From the NCBI GenBank assembly GCA_026686845.1, contig JAIVEN010000014.1:28108001-28172000 (forward strand): a DNA stretch of 64,000 bases, given 5' to 3'. The stretch comes from Adenanthera pavonina (taxonomy: Eukaryota > Streptophyta > Magnoliopsida > Fabales > Fabaceae). Position numbers and translations under genes: made by a program. The number at the start of each line of letters is the position of its first letter. The first letter of the stretch is position 1. The notes under the pieces are model-generated. The model worked only from the letters and a program-made list of their open reading frames with translations, did no database searches and was not told the origin of the DNA. Below are positions 47,449 to 59,482 of this stretch, piece by piece.

Positions 47449-48900
47449 TCAGAGTTTCTTTTTAGGTATCCAAATTTGCTTGGGTCCTTTTCTGTCAGTG
47501 GCATTTTCCCTAGATACAAGTGTACCTTTGGGAACCCACTTTTCCTTCCTGTCAAGTCCATTTTTCTTCAACGCACATGAACTGGAAATATGTCCCTTCT
47601 TGTTACAGAAGTGATAAGTGGTGAAAGGGCTGCTAGATTGTGATGCAAAAAGAAAGTAATGCAGATAATATTTTTGTTTCACATATTTTGGTTGATCATA
47701 GGATTCAATGCAATTTGAAATTTGATCTTTCTTTTTATGCCCATTAGCATGCACAAAATACCTCATATACAGATTTTGATTTTTCTTTTTAATTTTTTCT
47801 TTTACTGCACAAGGATCATAGCCAAGTCCAGATTTTCCTTGTGTGATTCTCTAACTTCCCATTAAAGCAGACAACATATCTTTACCCTTAGTAAGTCTAG
47901 CCATGCTTTTCAGTAGATAGTCATTAGTTTGTGTTAATTCAATACATGATGTACAGCAAGCAGATTCAGATTTATGCAAAGATGTAATGTCAGAAATATT
48001 GCACTGAGATTCTAACTTGTTAATCTTTTCTTAGCATGTCTCATTTCTTTAGCTATCTTAATAAATTCATCATGCAGTTCATGAAATGCATCAATTAATT
48101 CAGAATAAGAAGGTTTAGATTCATATATCTCATCCTCATGATCACTATTGGATGGATTTTGAGTTTCTTTAGATGCAAGTGCCATCAAGCAGATATTGGC
48201 AATTTCATCTTCATCTTCTTCTTCTTCATCTGAGTTGTTGCCCCAGATTGATGAGATATATGCCCTCTTCTTTTTGCTCTTGTTAGCAGCTTTCTTTTCT
48301 TTTTCTTGCTTCTTTAGGAATTGTGGACAATCGTATTTGATGTGCCCTTACTTTTTGCATTCGTAGCAAGTAACAGGTTCTTTTCCTTCTTTCTTGTTGT
48401 CTCCAGCTGCTCCTTTCTTGAAGAATCTTTTGTTTCTTTTCTTGTTGTAAAACCTTCCAAATTTTCTGACCATCATAGCCAGAGTTTCTTCATCTAATTC
48501 ATCTCCTTCATCAGATTCTTCTTCATTCTTTTCAGCAGTTTTTAGAGTAAGACCTTTCTTTTTCCTGTCTTCTCCTGCTTCCTTGATAGCCTTTATCTTT
48601 CCCTCATATTCTTCAAGGCTACCGAAGAGGGCTGTAACAGAGGCCATTGATTCTCCTCTGGCTTCCTCTATTGCTATTTCTTTAAGTTGCCACTCCAGAT
48701 GAAGAGCTCTAAGGATGTTTCTCACCTTTTCTGGCTGAGTGTACTCCTTGCCAAGACTCTTCAATTGATTCACAATAAGAGTGAATCTCTTTTGTAGCTC
48801 TTTGATGCTCTCACCTTCCACCATTCTAAAGCTTTCATATTCACCAATGCAGGAGTTCAATTTGTTCTCTCTTACTCTAGTGGTTCATTCATGAGCGATT
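47449..48900 (-). pseudogene. Copia gag with zinc knuckle, broken
   Basis: Frame 48860-48348 encodes the capsid-like part (FTLIVNQLKSLGKEY, ILRALHLEWQLK) and a basic region. It runs into the first zinc knuckle (CYECKK), which is cut by a stop before the GHIKYDC half. Acidic and coiled-coil-like sequence follows in other frames. A second CCHC-like unit (CNKKGHISSSC) lies in frame 47766-47449. The extra-long gag with two knuckles is usual for Sireviruses. Multiple stops. Confidence 0.82.
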
Positions 48901-49282
48901 TCTTAAGTGTCCTACATACCCTTGGCTATGGAACATTGTAACACTCTGCAGAATTCGTCTTGGTTTAATGCACTGACCAGGTAGTGTTTTGCCTTAAAGT
49001 TCAGTAAGACTCTTCTCTCATCTTCCTCATTTCACTCATCCTCTGGCTTCTCCTTGTATTTTCTATCATCCTGTAGTTTCTTGGGACAAAGTCTCCCTTC
49101 TAGATGATAGGCCAGATGTCCAGATCAATAGACTGGAAATAGATTTATATTCTCATCTTCTAGTATCTATAGTGCTGTCCACTGAAGCCAGTTGGTATGT
49201 TTGTGTTGTTTCCCTCAAGTAGTATACTTTCTCCAAATCCAGCCATTGAATTTCCCAAACTGTTAGATCCTTCGTTTGGGAA

Positions 49283-49299
49283 CCCAGACTCTGATACCA
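49283..49299 (-). other. Primer-binding site of the Sirevirus-like element
   Basis: On the minus strand TGGTATCAGAGTCTGGG begins two bases after the LTR end, matching the complement of the initiator tRNA-Met 3' end (TGGTATCAGAGC) in its first 11 bases. This shows that the adjacent LTR (49302-50944) is the 5' LTR and that the element runs leftward. Confidence 0.9.
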
Positions 49300-49301
49300 C
49301 T

Positions 49302-50944
49302 TGTTAGATATGCTGGCTTCCCAAGAGGGGGAGAATTGGGAAGATTAAAATTTTCTGCAAAGGTCAAGAGAGTGATGAAGGCAAAAGTGACAGTAAAATA
49401 GAGTATAAAGGAATAGTAAGGTAAAAGCAGTAAAGGAGAAGGGAGAACACAGATGTTTATCCTGGTTCGGTCTCCTTATCTTGACCTACATTCAGTCCCC
49501 AAGCAACTACTTAAGATTATCCACTATCTTATAAGAATTCAGTGGGCTTCTTGCAATTGCCTCAGTACAGCTTTGATGCTCTATTCTTAGAGCTTACAAC
49601 CTCACTCTTTGCATTCTAGCTAAGTGCTTCCCAAATCCCTTGTGATATCCTTTCACGAGAAAATATTTCTTCCAGATGAAGATAAGATTGATTACAATAA
49701 ATGAACTCTCTAATTTAGAATATATATAAAAGTTGAGGTGCAAAAGAATGAAGTATGAGAGTAAGAGGCTTTGAGTTGAGAATTTGACAGAGTTTCAGTA
49801 TATACAATGTAAATTCATTACCCATAACTTCAAATGAAGTTCTATTTATAGATTTAGGTCTTAACTATATGTTAGAGACTAGATCTATCCGTTAGAGACG
49901 TTACCCAACGGTTACTCTGAAAAACTATCCGTTCACCAACGCATTTAAAGCTTCTGACACTCAAAGTTTGAATTTTGGTTGGTCAACAGACGAATTTCAC
50001 GGATACCGAAAGTTAAAGACTTTAACGTTGAACTTCAAAGTTCATCTGTTATAATGCAAGGTTCAAATTTTCATCTTTGAAAAATATTTCTATGTTGGAA
50101 CATACGAATTTTCAAGTTAAAGTTCCTCTGATAAGTGTGAACAGTTGTCCTATATTGCTACAGTGCCTTCGAAGTTCGAATTTTGGTGCCCAAAATTTGT
50201 CTGTCAGTGGGCAGCTCAATAAGGCATAATAGTTCATCTTTTCAAAATTCGAATTTTCAAGATTCAAAGTTTGTCTGTCAAAGAGAGCTCTTATCAAACT
50301 TAATTCAAAGTTCGAATATATGAATACCAACATTCGTATATCAACAGATTATCATAACAGACTTGCAAGCTTTGTTTCTAAAATTCGAATTTTCAAAATC
50401 AAAGTTCGTTTGTCAGTGAGCTAATTTTGGACTCTTTTTAAACTTCACTTTCAGATGAGCTTTGACATATCCTCAGACAAATTTTTCATTTTTATGAATT
50501 GTGTTTTATCATAAATTCGAATTTTCAAATCTCAAAGTTCGTCTGTCAGAGAAGGCTCATGCCAAAGTTCGAATTTCTTCACTCAAAGTTCGTCTGTCAG
50601 AGCAATCTCTTTTCTGACTAACTTATTTTCAATCTGAAATTCGAATTTCAGAAACCAAAGTTCAAATTTTCAAAGCAATAGATCAGCTTTAACACTTTAA
50701 AGTTCGTCTATTAGTGGGTGTTTTTCAAGTATTCCATGAATCAACATGGAATCAGATTTCTAAAAACATTCTTTTGGCAATTCAAAGTCTTTTACTCAAA
50801 TTAAACATAGTAAGAAATCCTATATCTAATCTTGTGCTGATTTTACTTGGATTTCTCCATTTGGAATCTTCCATGCACCTTTGATATCTTCTTTCCAAGC
50901 TCTAGAAGATTTGTTTGGAATCATCAAAACACTTTATTCAACAT
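49302..50944 (-). mobile_element. 5' LTR (C) of the Sirevirus-like element, 1,643 bp
   Basis: Minus-strand start TGTTGAATAAAGTG at 50944 and end GCATATCTAACA at 49302 (TGTTG...TAACA). It is similar along its whole length to solo LTRs A, B and D and has the same internal motif array (about 49980-50700). The base context outside (CAATA at 50949-50945) would be one copy of the target duplication; the partner is not found because the 3' LTR is missing. Confidence 0.92.
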
Positions 50945-50990
50945 ATTGGTGAGACTAAAATGTCGGGTGTTGTAGAAGGATTATTGTTAT

Positions 50991-51188
50991 GTTTGGTAGA
51001 AAGAAGTTAATTTCAAGAAAGGGAAAATGAGAGGGAAAACCCATCTTAATATGTTTGATATATAGCTCTTTCATTGGAAATATTTTTTATAGTCAATAAT
51101 AACTCTTCCATTAAAAAATAAATACACTAAGATATATTTTCTCTCTCATTTTCACTTTCTTGAAACAAACTTTTTTTTCTACCAAACA
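50991..51188. mobile_element. MITE, about 200 bp, TGTTTGGTAGAAA termini
   Basis: The left end TGTTTGGTAGAAAGAAGTT and inward TTTCAAGAAAGGGAAAATGAGAG are mirrored by the right end read on the other strand (TGTTTGGTAGAAAAAAAAG, TTTCAAGAAAGTGAAAATGAGAG). TIRs are about 60 bases with few mismatches. There is no coding capacity. The target duplication is not clear. It lies 46 bases outside the Sirevirus 5' LTR. Confidence 0.85.
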
Positions 51189-51663
51189 TGGCATAAGAGT
51201 TTGCTGGGAATTAGGCTTGAGGAGAGTGGAAGTAGAGTTAGAGTCCCTTGCTGTTGTTAGTATCCTTCTGAGTGGTCTTACAAGATCTCGTTGTGCTTCT
51301 ATTGCAGATATGGCTCTCTAATGGCTAAAGAGGAATTGGACTGTTACAGTTTGTTTTAGCTTAGCCCTAGAGACTTTGATATTCCTACTGATGCTCTAGT
51401 GAAATTCGGGAGGTTGAGTAAAATCCCTTTCATGTTTTACGATGGTGTCCCCGAATGTACTAGGGAACCTGTTATGAAGGATGTTGTTAGGGCTCGGGCC
51501 CTCCACTTGTAATGCTTGTTTATTTTGAGGTTTTGTCTGGTCGTTGTTAAAAAAAAAAAAGAGTAGGTAGGAACTTTTTGGGAAGCCAAATGTGAGAACA
51601 TGAGGAAATCTACAATGGTTTTTTTTTCCTGCTAATGTCATTAAGGGGGTGCAATAGAATATA
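51189..51663 (+). other. Unassigned segment ending in a poly(A)-like tract
   Basis: Bases about 51300-51512 give an open stretch (SPRDFDIPTDALVKFGRLSKIPFMFYDG...) that I do not recognise. It ends with a stop and is followed by T-rich sequence and an A12 run at 51549-51560. The layout (coding-like piece, stop, short 3' region, A-tail) suggests a retrocopy or LINE-type 3' end, but the parent cannot be named. Confidence 0.35.
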
Positions 51664-51940
51664 CTCTCTCCAGTTTTTAATGTAAATTACTTTTAACTAA
51701 CTCATCAAAATCAAGAAAAGTTTGTTATATCATTAAAATTGTCTCTAAAATTAATGTGTTTTTCATTTTTACCCTCTAATAAATACTACAAATTCAAATA
51801 ATCCATATTCTCTCTCATAATTAAATAGGGTCATTTTAGAAATAAAGTAATTATTGCTCCAAAAATTGATAAAATGTGACTTACATTTGGAATCATAAAA
51901 ATTTTTTTAGAATGTGACTAATAAAAAGGAAAGGATGGAG
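51664..51940. mobile_element. Stowaway-like (Tc1/mariner) MITE, 277 bp
   Basis: The left end CTCTCTCCAGTTTTTAA and right end (other strand) CTCCATCCTTTCCTTTTTA are imperfect inverted repeats of the Stowaway type (family consensus CTCCCTCCGT). TA dinucleotides flank both ends (51662-51663 and 51941-51942), the expected target duplication. It is AT-rich and non-coding. Confidence 0.75.
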
Positions 51941-51942
51941 TA

Positions 51943-53754
51943 GTTGAGATTTATGAGATTAAAGAAGACGAAGACTTGGGAACTTTTCTTGGTGTGCCAC
52001 TCTCTTATGGTAGATTGAGACAAAGAAGCTTCAACTTAATTCTTGATGAAGTGAAGAAAAATTCCCTTTTTATTTCAGTATGCCAGTATAATAATGAACG
52101 AAGAAAAATGTTTAACGGAATTTTTTTTTATAAAATTTTAAGTTTTGAAGTTTCAACGTGATATGTATATTTTAAATATATGAGATCTTAAAAATATTTA
52201 AACTAATTATTTTAGACATAGGTATGAATTTGTAATTACAGTTATTTACTTCAAATATCAAATGGTTTCAGAAAATTACTTACTATGTAATAACTATATT
52301 TATTTAATAAATATATAATTTAAATTTTGGAAAATAATGATTTTTCTTTAATTTAATTTTGATGTGTATATTTATTGAATAAGTATTCTTTTGAATATTC
52401 ATGATTGTAATTTGTCATTAATAATATTATTAAGAGGATATTAACTAATAGATAATGAAAAGAATAATGAATATAATTTTTAACTTACTTTTCTAAAATA
52501 CATATAATTATTTAATAAATATAAAAAAATTAAATTTAAAAAAATAACGATCCATTTTAAATTTAACTTTTTTTTTGCCTTCTTATACATTTTTATATTT
52601 TAATATGTATATTTTGTTGTTCAATATTAAAAAATTTTTATTTAAAATAATATATTCTAATTTACTATGATTTTTGTCTGTTAGTAACTAGATTCATTTC
52701 GCTTACGGAATTTGTAATCTTCAGGAATCAAAATGTCAATCCCCTAGAAATGGTGATCAAGTCTGTTACAACTTCATCACCATGCGCCCATTGCTATTTA
52801 CTATGATCTTCTATTAATTTACAAGATGAATAAGGTTGGATCGAATGAACGAGGGCCTGGCGGTGTGGCAGGGGCGATAGTTGCCGGACCTGTAGCCGGC
52901 GACTGAGATAGTTGACGGAGTAGAGGCAATCGTTGTCGGCGGTGACAGTGGTGCCGTAGGAGAGAGAAAATCGGTGGCTTGGGCCAACATTTGGGCGAGA
53001 AAGACTAAGGAAAGCCAGGGGTGCGGGAGTTTGGCGCGGCGACGTCGTCGTCGGCTGAGGCTTGACTAAGAAGTGGGAATCGGCGCCGGAGGTGACAGCG
53101 GTGACGGAGGCGATAGAAAGCTGGGGTTAGAGTGCGTTGGAGGGCCAAATTTTGCCTTCAAGGTTCGGATTCCATACGCCCAAATCTCTGTTCTCATCCA
53201 ACATTTCAATGATACGATTATAGTTGTTCTCTTTGGCTATTAGATTTGCTTGGATCAAAGATTTTCGTTTGAGTTAGAGTGGACAATTTGCTGATGTTCG
53301 GATGTGCAAATCTGTTATGCTTCTTTGCAAATAATTTTTCAATCAATGAAAATGCTGAAAATATTTAACTTCTCTTTATCAATCTACGTGAATATTTTAA
53401 TGTTCAATGTATGCAATTAATTTTTTTTATTTTTATGTTCAATGTTTGTGAAAGGAGGCTGACTTCCATTTCCCGTACTAAAATTTCGCCCAACCGAACG
53501 GGTCCTTAGTTCTCTCATGTAGTTCCCTGCAGTCTAATTCATGAGCAACCATGATAGTTAAGAACTTACTGGGTTACCATGGGACTCCCCTGAGACCTCA
53601 GTATATTAATAATTTTCTTTTTGAATGGTGTATATAATTTTAGCTTCAATTACGATAACTTACGCTTGTTATGTAATAATAATACAATGTTTTGCTGCTT
53701 ATTTCTCGCGTGGTGTTATTGTTGTCAAATTTTGACAAAGTCTTGTTCTGACAG
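51943..53754. other. Non-coding: AT-rich DNA, then a GC-rich island and the DPH4 upstream region
   Basis: About 52130-52700 is extremely AT-rich. About 52845-53125 is unusually GC-rich with GGCGGTGAC/GTCGTCGGC-type repeats, then ordinary sequence. An intron acceptor-like TTCTGACAG ends at 53754, 27 bases before the DPH4 start codon, so part of this region is probably a DPH4 5' UTR exon plus intron, with the promoter upstream. The 5' exon border could not be placed. Confidence 0.45.
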
Positions 53755-53781
53755 CGATTTGAGAACGAGTTGCATCCAACT

Positions 53782-54321
53782 ATGCTTCTGGGCAAGAATG
53801 CTCATGAGGAAACCCTATTTGATGTTCTTAATATGAAGAAAGATGCAAGCTATGAAGAGATTCGTGCCAGATATTGCAGTGCTATCCTCAATTCACATCC
53901 TGATAAATTATTAAAGACATCTGAGATGTCAAGCAGTCATCAAACATCAAGAGATAGATTCCTCAATGTACAGAAGGCATGGGAAATTCTCAGCAATTCA
54001 AGCTCTCGATCAATATATGATAATGAGCTGCATGGTTCAAGGCAGAATGCATTGGCTGCTGAGGTCGAAGAAGATTTAAGTTTGCAGGATATGATCGCTG
54101 AAGAAGCCGGAGAAGCATTAGAGTTCTCTTACCAGTGCAGATGTGGTGATTACTTCTCCATGGACTCCACAGAATTGGAGAAAATGGAGTATTTATTGGT
54201 GAGGGATGGAGGTGAGATTTCTTTTCTTACAGTTGATGCTTCACCGGGGTCAGTGATTCTTCCTTGTGGATCTTGTTCTCTTAAAGCTCGTCTTCTCATT
54301 AACATGGATGATAACAATTGA
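53782..54321 (+). CDS. DPH4: DPH4 / DNAJC24-type J protein of diphthamide biosynthesis
   Basis: This uninterrupted frame of 179 codons encodes a J domain at residues 9-83, with the HPD motif at 39-41, which stimulates Hsp70 ATPase. A C-terminal CSL-type zinc finger follows, with metal-ligand cysteines at 119, 121, 162 and 165 (C-x-C ... C-x-x-C). That pairing is diagnostic of DPH4 (DNAJC24), a cytosolic iron/zinc-binding co-chaperone that supports the DPH1-DPH2-DPH3 step in which the histidine of elongation factor 2 is modified to diphthamide. Length agrees with plant homologues (about 175-180). The first ATG of the frame (53782) is chosen; it follows an acceptor-like TTCTGACAG (ending 53754), and an in-frame TGA at 53749 bars extension without an upstream exon. 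It appears intact and is the best-supported functional gene in the window. Confidence 0.93.
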   Translation: MLLGKNAHEETLFDVLNMKKDASYEEIRARYCSAILNSHPDKLLKTSEMSSSHQTSRDRFLNVQKAWEILSNSSSRSIYDNELHGSRQNALAAEVEEDLSLQDMIAEEAGEALEFSYQCRCGDYFSMDSTELEKMEYLLVRDGGEISFLTVDASPGSVILPCGSCSLKARLLINMDDNN

Positions 54322-57300
54322 ATTCATTCACGTTGTGGTTTGTTTGATTGTGCCTACTTCCTGTGTCTGGTGTAGCATATCCATTGACATATTAAAAAAT
54401 CTTCTACAGTAAATGTAGAATGAATTTATGCTGCATTTGGTGCAACCATAGGAAATGAATTTGGGGAAAGGGAAATGCTAAGAGAAAGTATGAAAATTGT
54501 GTTTGGTGGATCTCAAATGATTTTGTATCAAACTGCCCCTTAAAGATATGGCCTAGTAAAGAATCTAATAGGTTTTAGATCTATCGGTTCTTCCGCAGTT
54601 TTTCTCCTCAAGTTACCCAGCATTTACTGACAGGAAATTTCACGAGGAAAATCATTATAATCTGCTCACAAACTTGTGATTTGGTTGTTTTTACGAAACC
54701 AAACACTTTGCTTGTTTGGTATGTTCTTATCCCAGGCTCACTGCCCATATTGTCTAATTTTGGATCTGAAGCATAGAAGACTTTATAGCCTTTGCTTGCC
54801 TCCGGAAAACAAAGTAGGAAATAGATTGTGGTGCTGAAAGGCGCCCCACTTCATTACAACCCAACCATGTCATGAAAACAAAGAGGCAACACTGCTTTAT
54901 TACCATCTAATGATCAAAGGTATGAGGAAAATAAATACTTTTGAAGACATAATTTGGTTTTAACATATTGACTCAGCAGGTTCGATACTAAATTGTAAAT
55001 ACTAGTTGGTACATTTAATTTCATGTCATGAATACACATTTGACGCTTGTGTCATGTTTATCATTGTCTCTTAGAGGTTGTTTTGAAATAGCAAAAATAA
55101 AATAAAAAATAATTTTGTAGATAATTTTTTTTTAAATTAAACATTTTAATTATTATCAAGTAATGATGGTAATAGTAACAAATTTATGTATCTTATTTTT
55201 TCTTTTTTGCAATGAAAGTAATAATTTTTTATTACCATAAACGAATAGACTGTTGTGGCACTTTTTACATTATATAGCCCGCAGCTGTTAGGAAAAATAA
55301 AAAGTTAAACTATTTGCAACCAATAGAAATGACATAGTTTAATTATGATTTGAAGCGTCAAAATTTTCCTTGGGACTCAAGCTCAACCTGAATAAAAACG
55401 TAAATTATGAAATCTTGAAGTGTATTTTAGGTAAAGTATAGAGAAAGATAAAGATGGAACGGCAGGTGTCACCTCTGATAATATAAGATCCTATAGATAA
55501 TATATGATCCTATCTCGATAGAAGTGGATATCATCTTTTCATATATATATATATATATGTATGTATTTCATCTATATATATGTATGTATGTATTTCATCT
55601 AAAGTGCATTTTAGAGTCTGCAAGAAAAATTAAAAAAAAAAAAAGTTAATGGTCTAACTTATCTCGTTTTCATTCAGAAAGTTATAAATGATGTAGAATA
55701 TGACTATTATTTAACTGATTGCATTTTAAATATTTTCTTCTATTCATGATTATAGGATTGGATTAGATAAAATTATAAAAATTAAGCAAAAACTCAAAGG
55801 TAGCTTGACGGTTCAATCAGCTACATAACCAATGCCGATTCTGTACCAAGAGAAAAGTTGAAGATAACCACTATCACATAGGTGGTGTTACAAATGACTT
55901 ATTTTCAGTTATATAGATTGTCTAACTGGACAATCAATTTCTTTTGTTACATCAAAGAGATTTGAATCCTTAATTTCTACTCACACTCTTTTCTATTCTT
56001 ACATTAAGAGGATTTGATCCCTTAACTTCTATCTATATTTCATTCTATCCTTATCTTCTAAACAAGTCTCATGTGGTAATATATAAGATAATTCAAATTT
56101 TATTCAAAATAAAGATTATTTCTTTTCATCACAACATAAGGCAATTCAAATTCATCAATGTCGAGATATATATCAAGGTTGCTCAGCAGCTACATTATCT
56201 TCCTCATCTGCAAGACAAGGCTAGTGTTAATATAATCCATGTAAATAAAATTAAACTTTATTTCACAACAGTTAAAACATTGTAATCTAGAATATTTCCT
56301 ATGTCATAATAGATGGGACTAAAATTAAAACAGAAATTAAATTGGTTGTGCGCGCGCAGGGATATACGTAATTAACAAACAATTATTTTTCATATCCGTC
56401 ACATTGAATAAGTGTTTATACCTATGTTTATTAAGTTATCTTCTTCTTGTTGAAGTTATCTTCTTAATCTAATCAAAATTTGGTCTTTTAAATTAAAAAT
56501 GGGTTGAGTTTCAGAAAAATTATGATCATCAAGAAAAGTTGTTGTAACTAGTAAGGTTAAGAAAGTTCTACAAATGAAGTTAGAAGTTTTTTTAAAGACT
56601 GAAATTAAATTAAATTATAGTGATTAAATAATATTGAATTATCAATTTTCATGGTTTATATGTGAGAGATAATTAACCATGCCATTAAAACCAATATCAT
56701 TAGGATGAAGTCAAAAAACTAATGATTAAATTAAAACGTGATTTGGGTATTTTAAATGAAAAAATGTTTTTCAACTAAAATGTGACAAGTATATACTTTG
56801 TCAATAATAATATCATACATTTAGTGTTTAATTGAAAGTCTCGTACTACAGTCTTAACTATAGTTAATATTATTTTTTGGTATATTGAGTTCTCCAATTA
56901 AAATATGATAAGCAAGAGAATTCTGGAAAATATTGTTTGTCTTTTTTATTTTTGTTTACAAAAATGTATGAACACTTACGAAGAGCTGGAGGAATAATGC
57001 GTCTTCTCGCCATAGCCAAATGCACAGTAGCAGACCCAGAAATTTTATGCTGTGGGGCAACATACATATGCTATCGCATCTAACAAAATAACATAATGTG
57101 AAATATTTTTGCCCTAAACAAGGATCATCAAACACGGTGAAAAAAAAAATCATCAAAAGCTTTTCCAAATCAAATTCCAGAAAAAAATTCTTAATATATG
57201 AGCCAGCGATCTATTTCTACATTTATTTAAGTATTAGGAAGAATGGTTGGCCAAAAAAAAAAGTGAGAATGAGAATGATCAAATTAACACATATAGAATT

Positions 57301-57951
57301 AGTAACAAGAAGAAGAATCATATCAAACAAAATAAAAATCCAAGACATAATAAAGAACTAACAAACTATAACTCTTATAGATAAAAGATGAGTTTATGTA
57401 GTTAATAAATTAGAGTCATAATTGACTAAAACAAAAAATAAAGATATATGATATATATGAAAAATATGTTGGAATCATGAGATAAGTACATCCTTAGAAA
57501 TAATGTTATCAAATATTAAGAATAATAAACACACATAAAACATATAATACCAAGAGAAAAAAATCTTTGCAAAGAGAAGCAAAGCAAGTATGAGAACCTG
57601 CCTCACAAACAAAATACAGAATTTGTTATGAAAAGCCATGAATGAATGATTTTTTCATTCACAAAGCAAATTAATTGTGAATTACAAAGCAAGATTAAGT
57701 GATCATTTATATAGAAAATGGAATACATGGTGGGACACAAAATTCTAAATCCTCGTGTCAGAATAGTAAGACTTATATTCATGAAGTGGATACGAATGTC
57801 AACAGAGATTTGAGAAAAGAAAGATTAAAAAGGAAATTTCAATAAAAATATTCTAAATCCTTGCGTAAATGTTAGAAGGAGGCTAACAGCGTAACATGAC
57901 TTTCATTGATAAAGCACATACAAATGCAACAAATTTATGAGAAAGACCAAA
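54322..57951. other. DPH4 3' flank and AT-rich intergenic DNA; no gene recognised
   Basis: About 54322-54430 is a likely 3' UTR. The rest has no coding similarity. (AT)n with GTATGTATTTCATCT direct repeats lies at 55537-55600. Short open frames such as 56073-56285 and 57098-57361 have no family resemblance and very AT-biased composition. Confidence 0.45.
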
Positions 57952-59053
57952 GGGACAATCGCACTTAGAGACCAAAGTTTTGAATAAATGCCACTAATAC
58001 ATCCAAAAATTTTGAAATGATAAAAATAGACTCATGGTCCTACACTTAACAAAATATAATTATTAAATTACTTAAATACTCTTTCTGAAATAGAAGTACC
58101 AAATAGCTGAAGAATAGTGTCAAAATATGGACTCAAAAATATCAAATTCTTTAAGTTGAATATCAAATAATATAGACTAATAATTATAATTGGTGAGTGA
58201 AATTTCATTTTTTGATATAAAATAGGAAAATATTAATGTCAAATCCTGATATGACAAAATTAAATGGCTGATATGGAGTGTAAAAAATTGGGAGTGAAAC
58301 TTCTAGTTTTAAAAATTTGGAGCATCATATGTTAATTGTTTAACACTCATTCTTAGCTACTTTATACTTAAATTTAGGATTTAACATTGATCTCCAGCCA
58401 TTTTACACTAAATAGTTTACGCTCACTAAAATTAGAAGTCTCACTTCCCATTTTTTACATTTTTCATAAGCCATTTAATACAGTCATTCTAGGATTTGAC
58501 AATAATTTTCCCTCATATTACACCAAGGAGTGAAATTTCATTTGCCAATTACAACTGTCTTTGATACTCAATTTAAAAAATTTGATACTCTTGTATCTAG
58601 GTTTTAACACTCTTCTTTAATCATTTAACATTAACTATCAAGAATTTAACATTGATCTTCCTCAATTTTACATTAAATAATTTATAATTATTAAAAAAAA
58701 TTAGAAGTCTCATTTCTAATTTTTGACATTTATTATAAGCCATGTGTCATTGTCATTCCAATATTTAACATTAATTTTTCAAATTTTATATTAAGAAATA
58801 AACTTTTACTCATCAATTACAATTGTTTGCTCATGTTTTTTGACACCTAACTTCAATAATTTGACACTTTTGCACCAAGTTTTGGCAATCTTCTTTAGCT
58901 ATCTAACATTGCATTTTCAAGAAGGGTATTTAAGTAATCTAATAATTAAATTTTATTAACTTTAGGATCATGGGTTTGTTTTTGTTATTTCAGAATCCTA
59001 GAATTTATTAATGGTATTAATTTAAAAGTTTGGTTCTAAAGTGTCATTCTCCC
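57952..59053. mobile_element. Long-TIR DNA element (MULE-like), about 1.1 kb, with internal tandem duplication
   Basis: The left end GGGACAATCGCACTTAGAGACC is mirrored on the right by GGTTCTAAAGTGTCATTCTCCC. Inverted similarity continues inward for roughly 150-200 bases (for example AATTATTAAATTACTTAAATAC on the left against its complement near 58920-58955). The interior has two tandem copies of a unit of about 260 bp (about 58355-58615 and 58616-58895), sharing TTAGAAGTCTCA and ATTACAACTGT. No transposase is visible. It shares its terminal sequence with the element at 61631-62055. Confidence 0.7.
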
Positions 59054-59482
59054 AAAATCAAAATATTGATGATGACATAATATTAATACAAAACAACCTT
59101 ATGGTATCAGCAATGTTCCTAAAACTAAATCAGATTCAATAGAGATATTGGTACAAACTTATATGACATTAGAATATAAAAGGGAAAGTTTCAGCCATAA
59201 AAACGTCATTTTTTACAAAAAGCCAAATTGGAAAAAAAAAAAAAAAAAGAAAAAGAAAACACACACACGACTTCAAAACAGCGAAACCTAAGTCCTAAGC
59301 TACTGGGGGTTTTTTTTTTGGGCCAGTTTAATTGCTTAGGTACCGAATTGACTAATTTTCCAACTGTGGACCTTTTTTTTTTTTATGATAACAAGGATTT
59401 GAGTAGATATCATGAAATAAAAAGTATTTATAGAATTGTTAGCCAAAAAAAAGGTGTATCTTTAGAATTACACAAAAAAAAG

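Larger units (their letters stand above)
40074..50944 (-). mobile_element. Decayed Sirevirus-like Ty1/copia element, 3'-truncated, with nested solo LTR
   Basis: Read on the minus strand: 5' LTR (50944-49302), primer-binding site, gag (about 48900-47450), protease, integrase, reverse transcriptase, RNase H (ending 42644), a spacer with the GACGAA/TTCGAA motif array, and an extra ORF region (41672-40074). Copia order (integrase before reverse transcriptase) plus an additional ORF after pol and long LTRs fit the Sirevirus lineage. No 3' LTR is found: the sequence stops at a junction with another copia fragment at about 40080. A solo LTR of the same family (43843-45504) interrupts the reverse transcriptase. 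Frameshifts and stops are frequent, so it is inactive. Confidence 0.88.

Noticed and set aside
53770..53781. Start of DPH4 at an upstream TTG
   Set aside because: The ATG at 53782 fits family N-termini. A TTG start is not expected in a plant nuclear gene.
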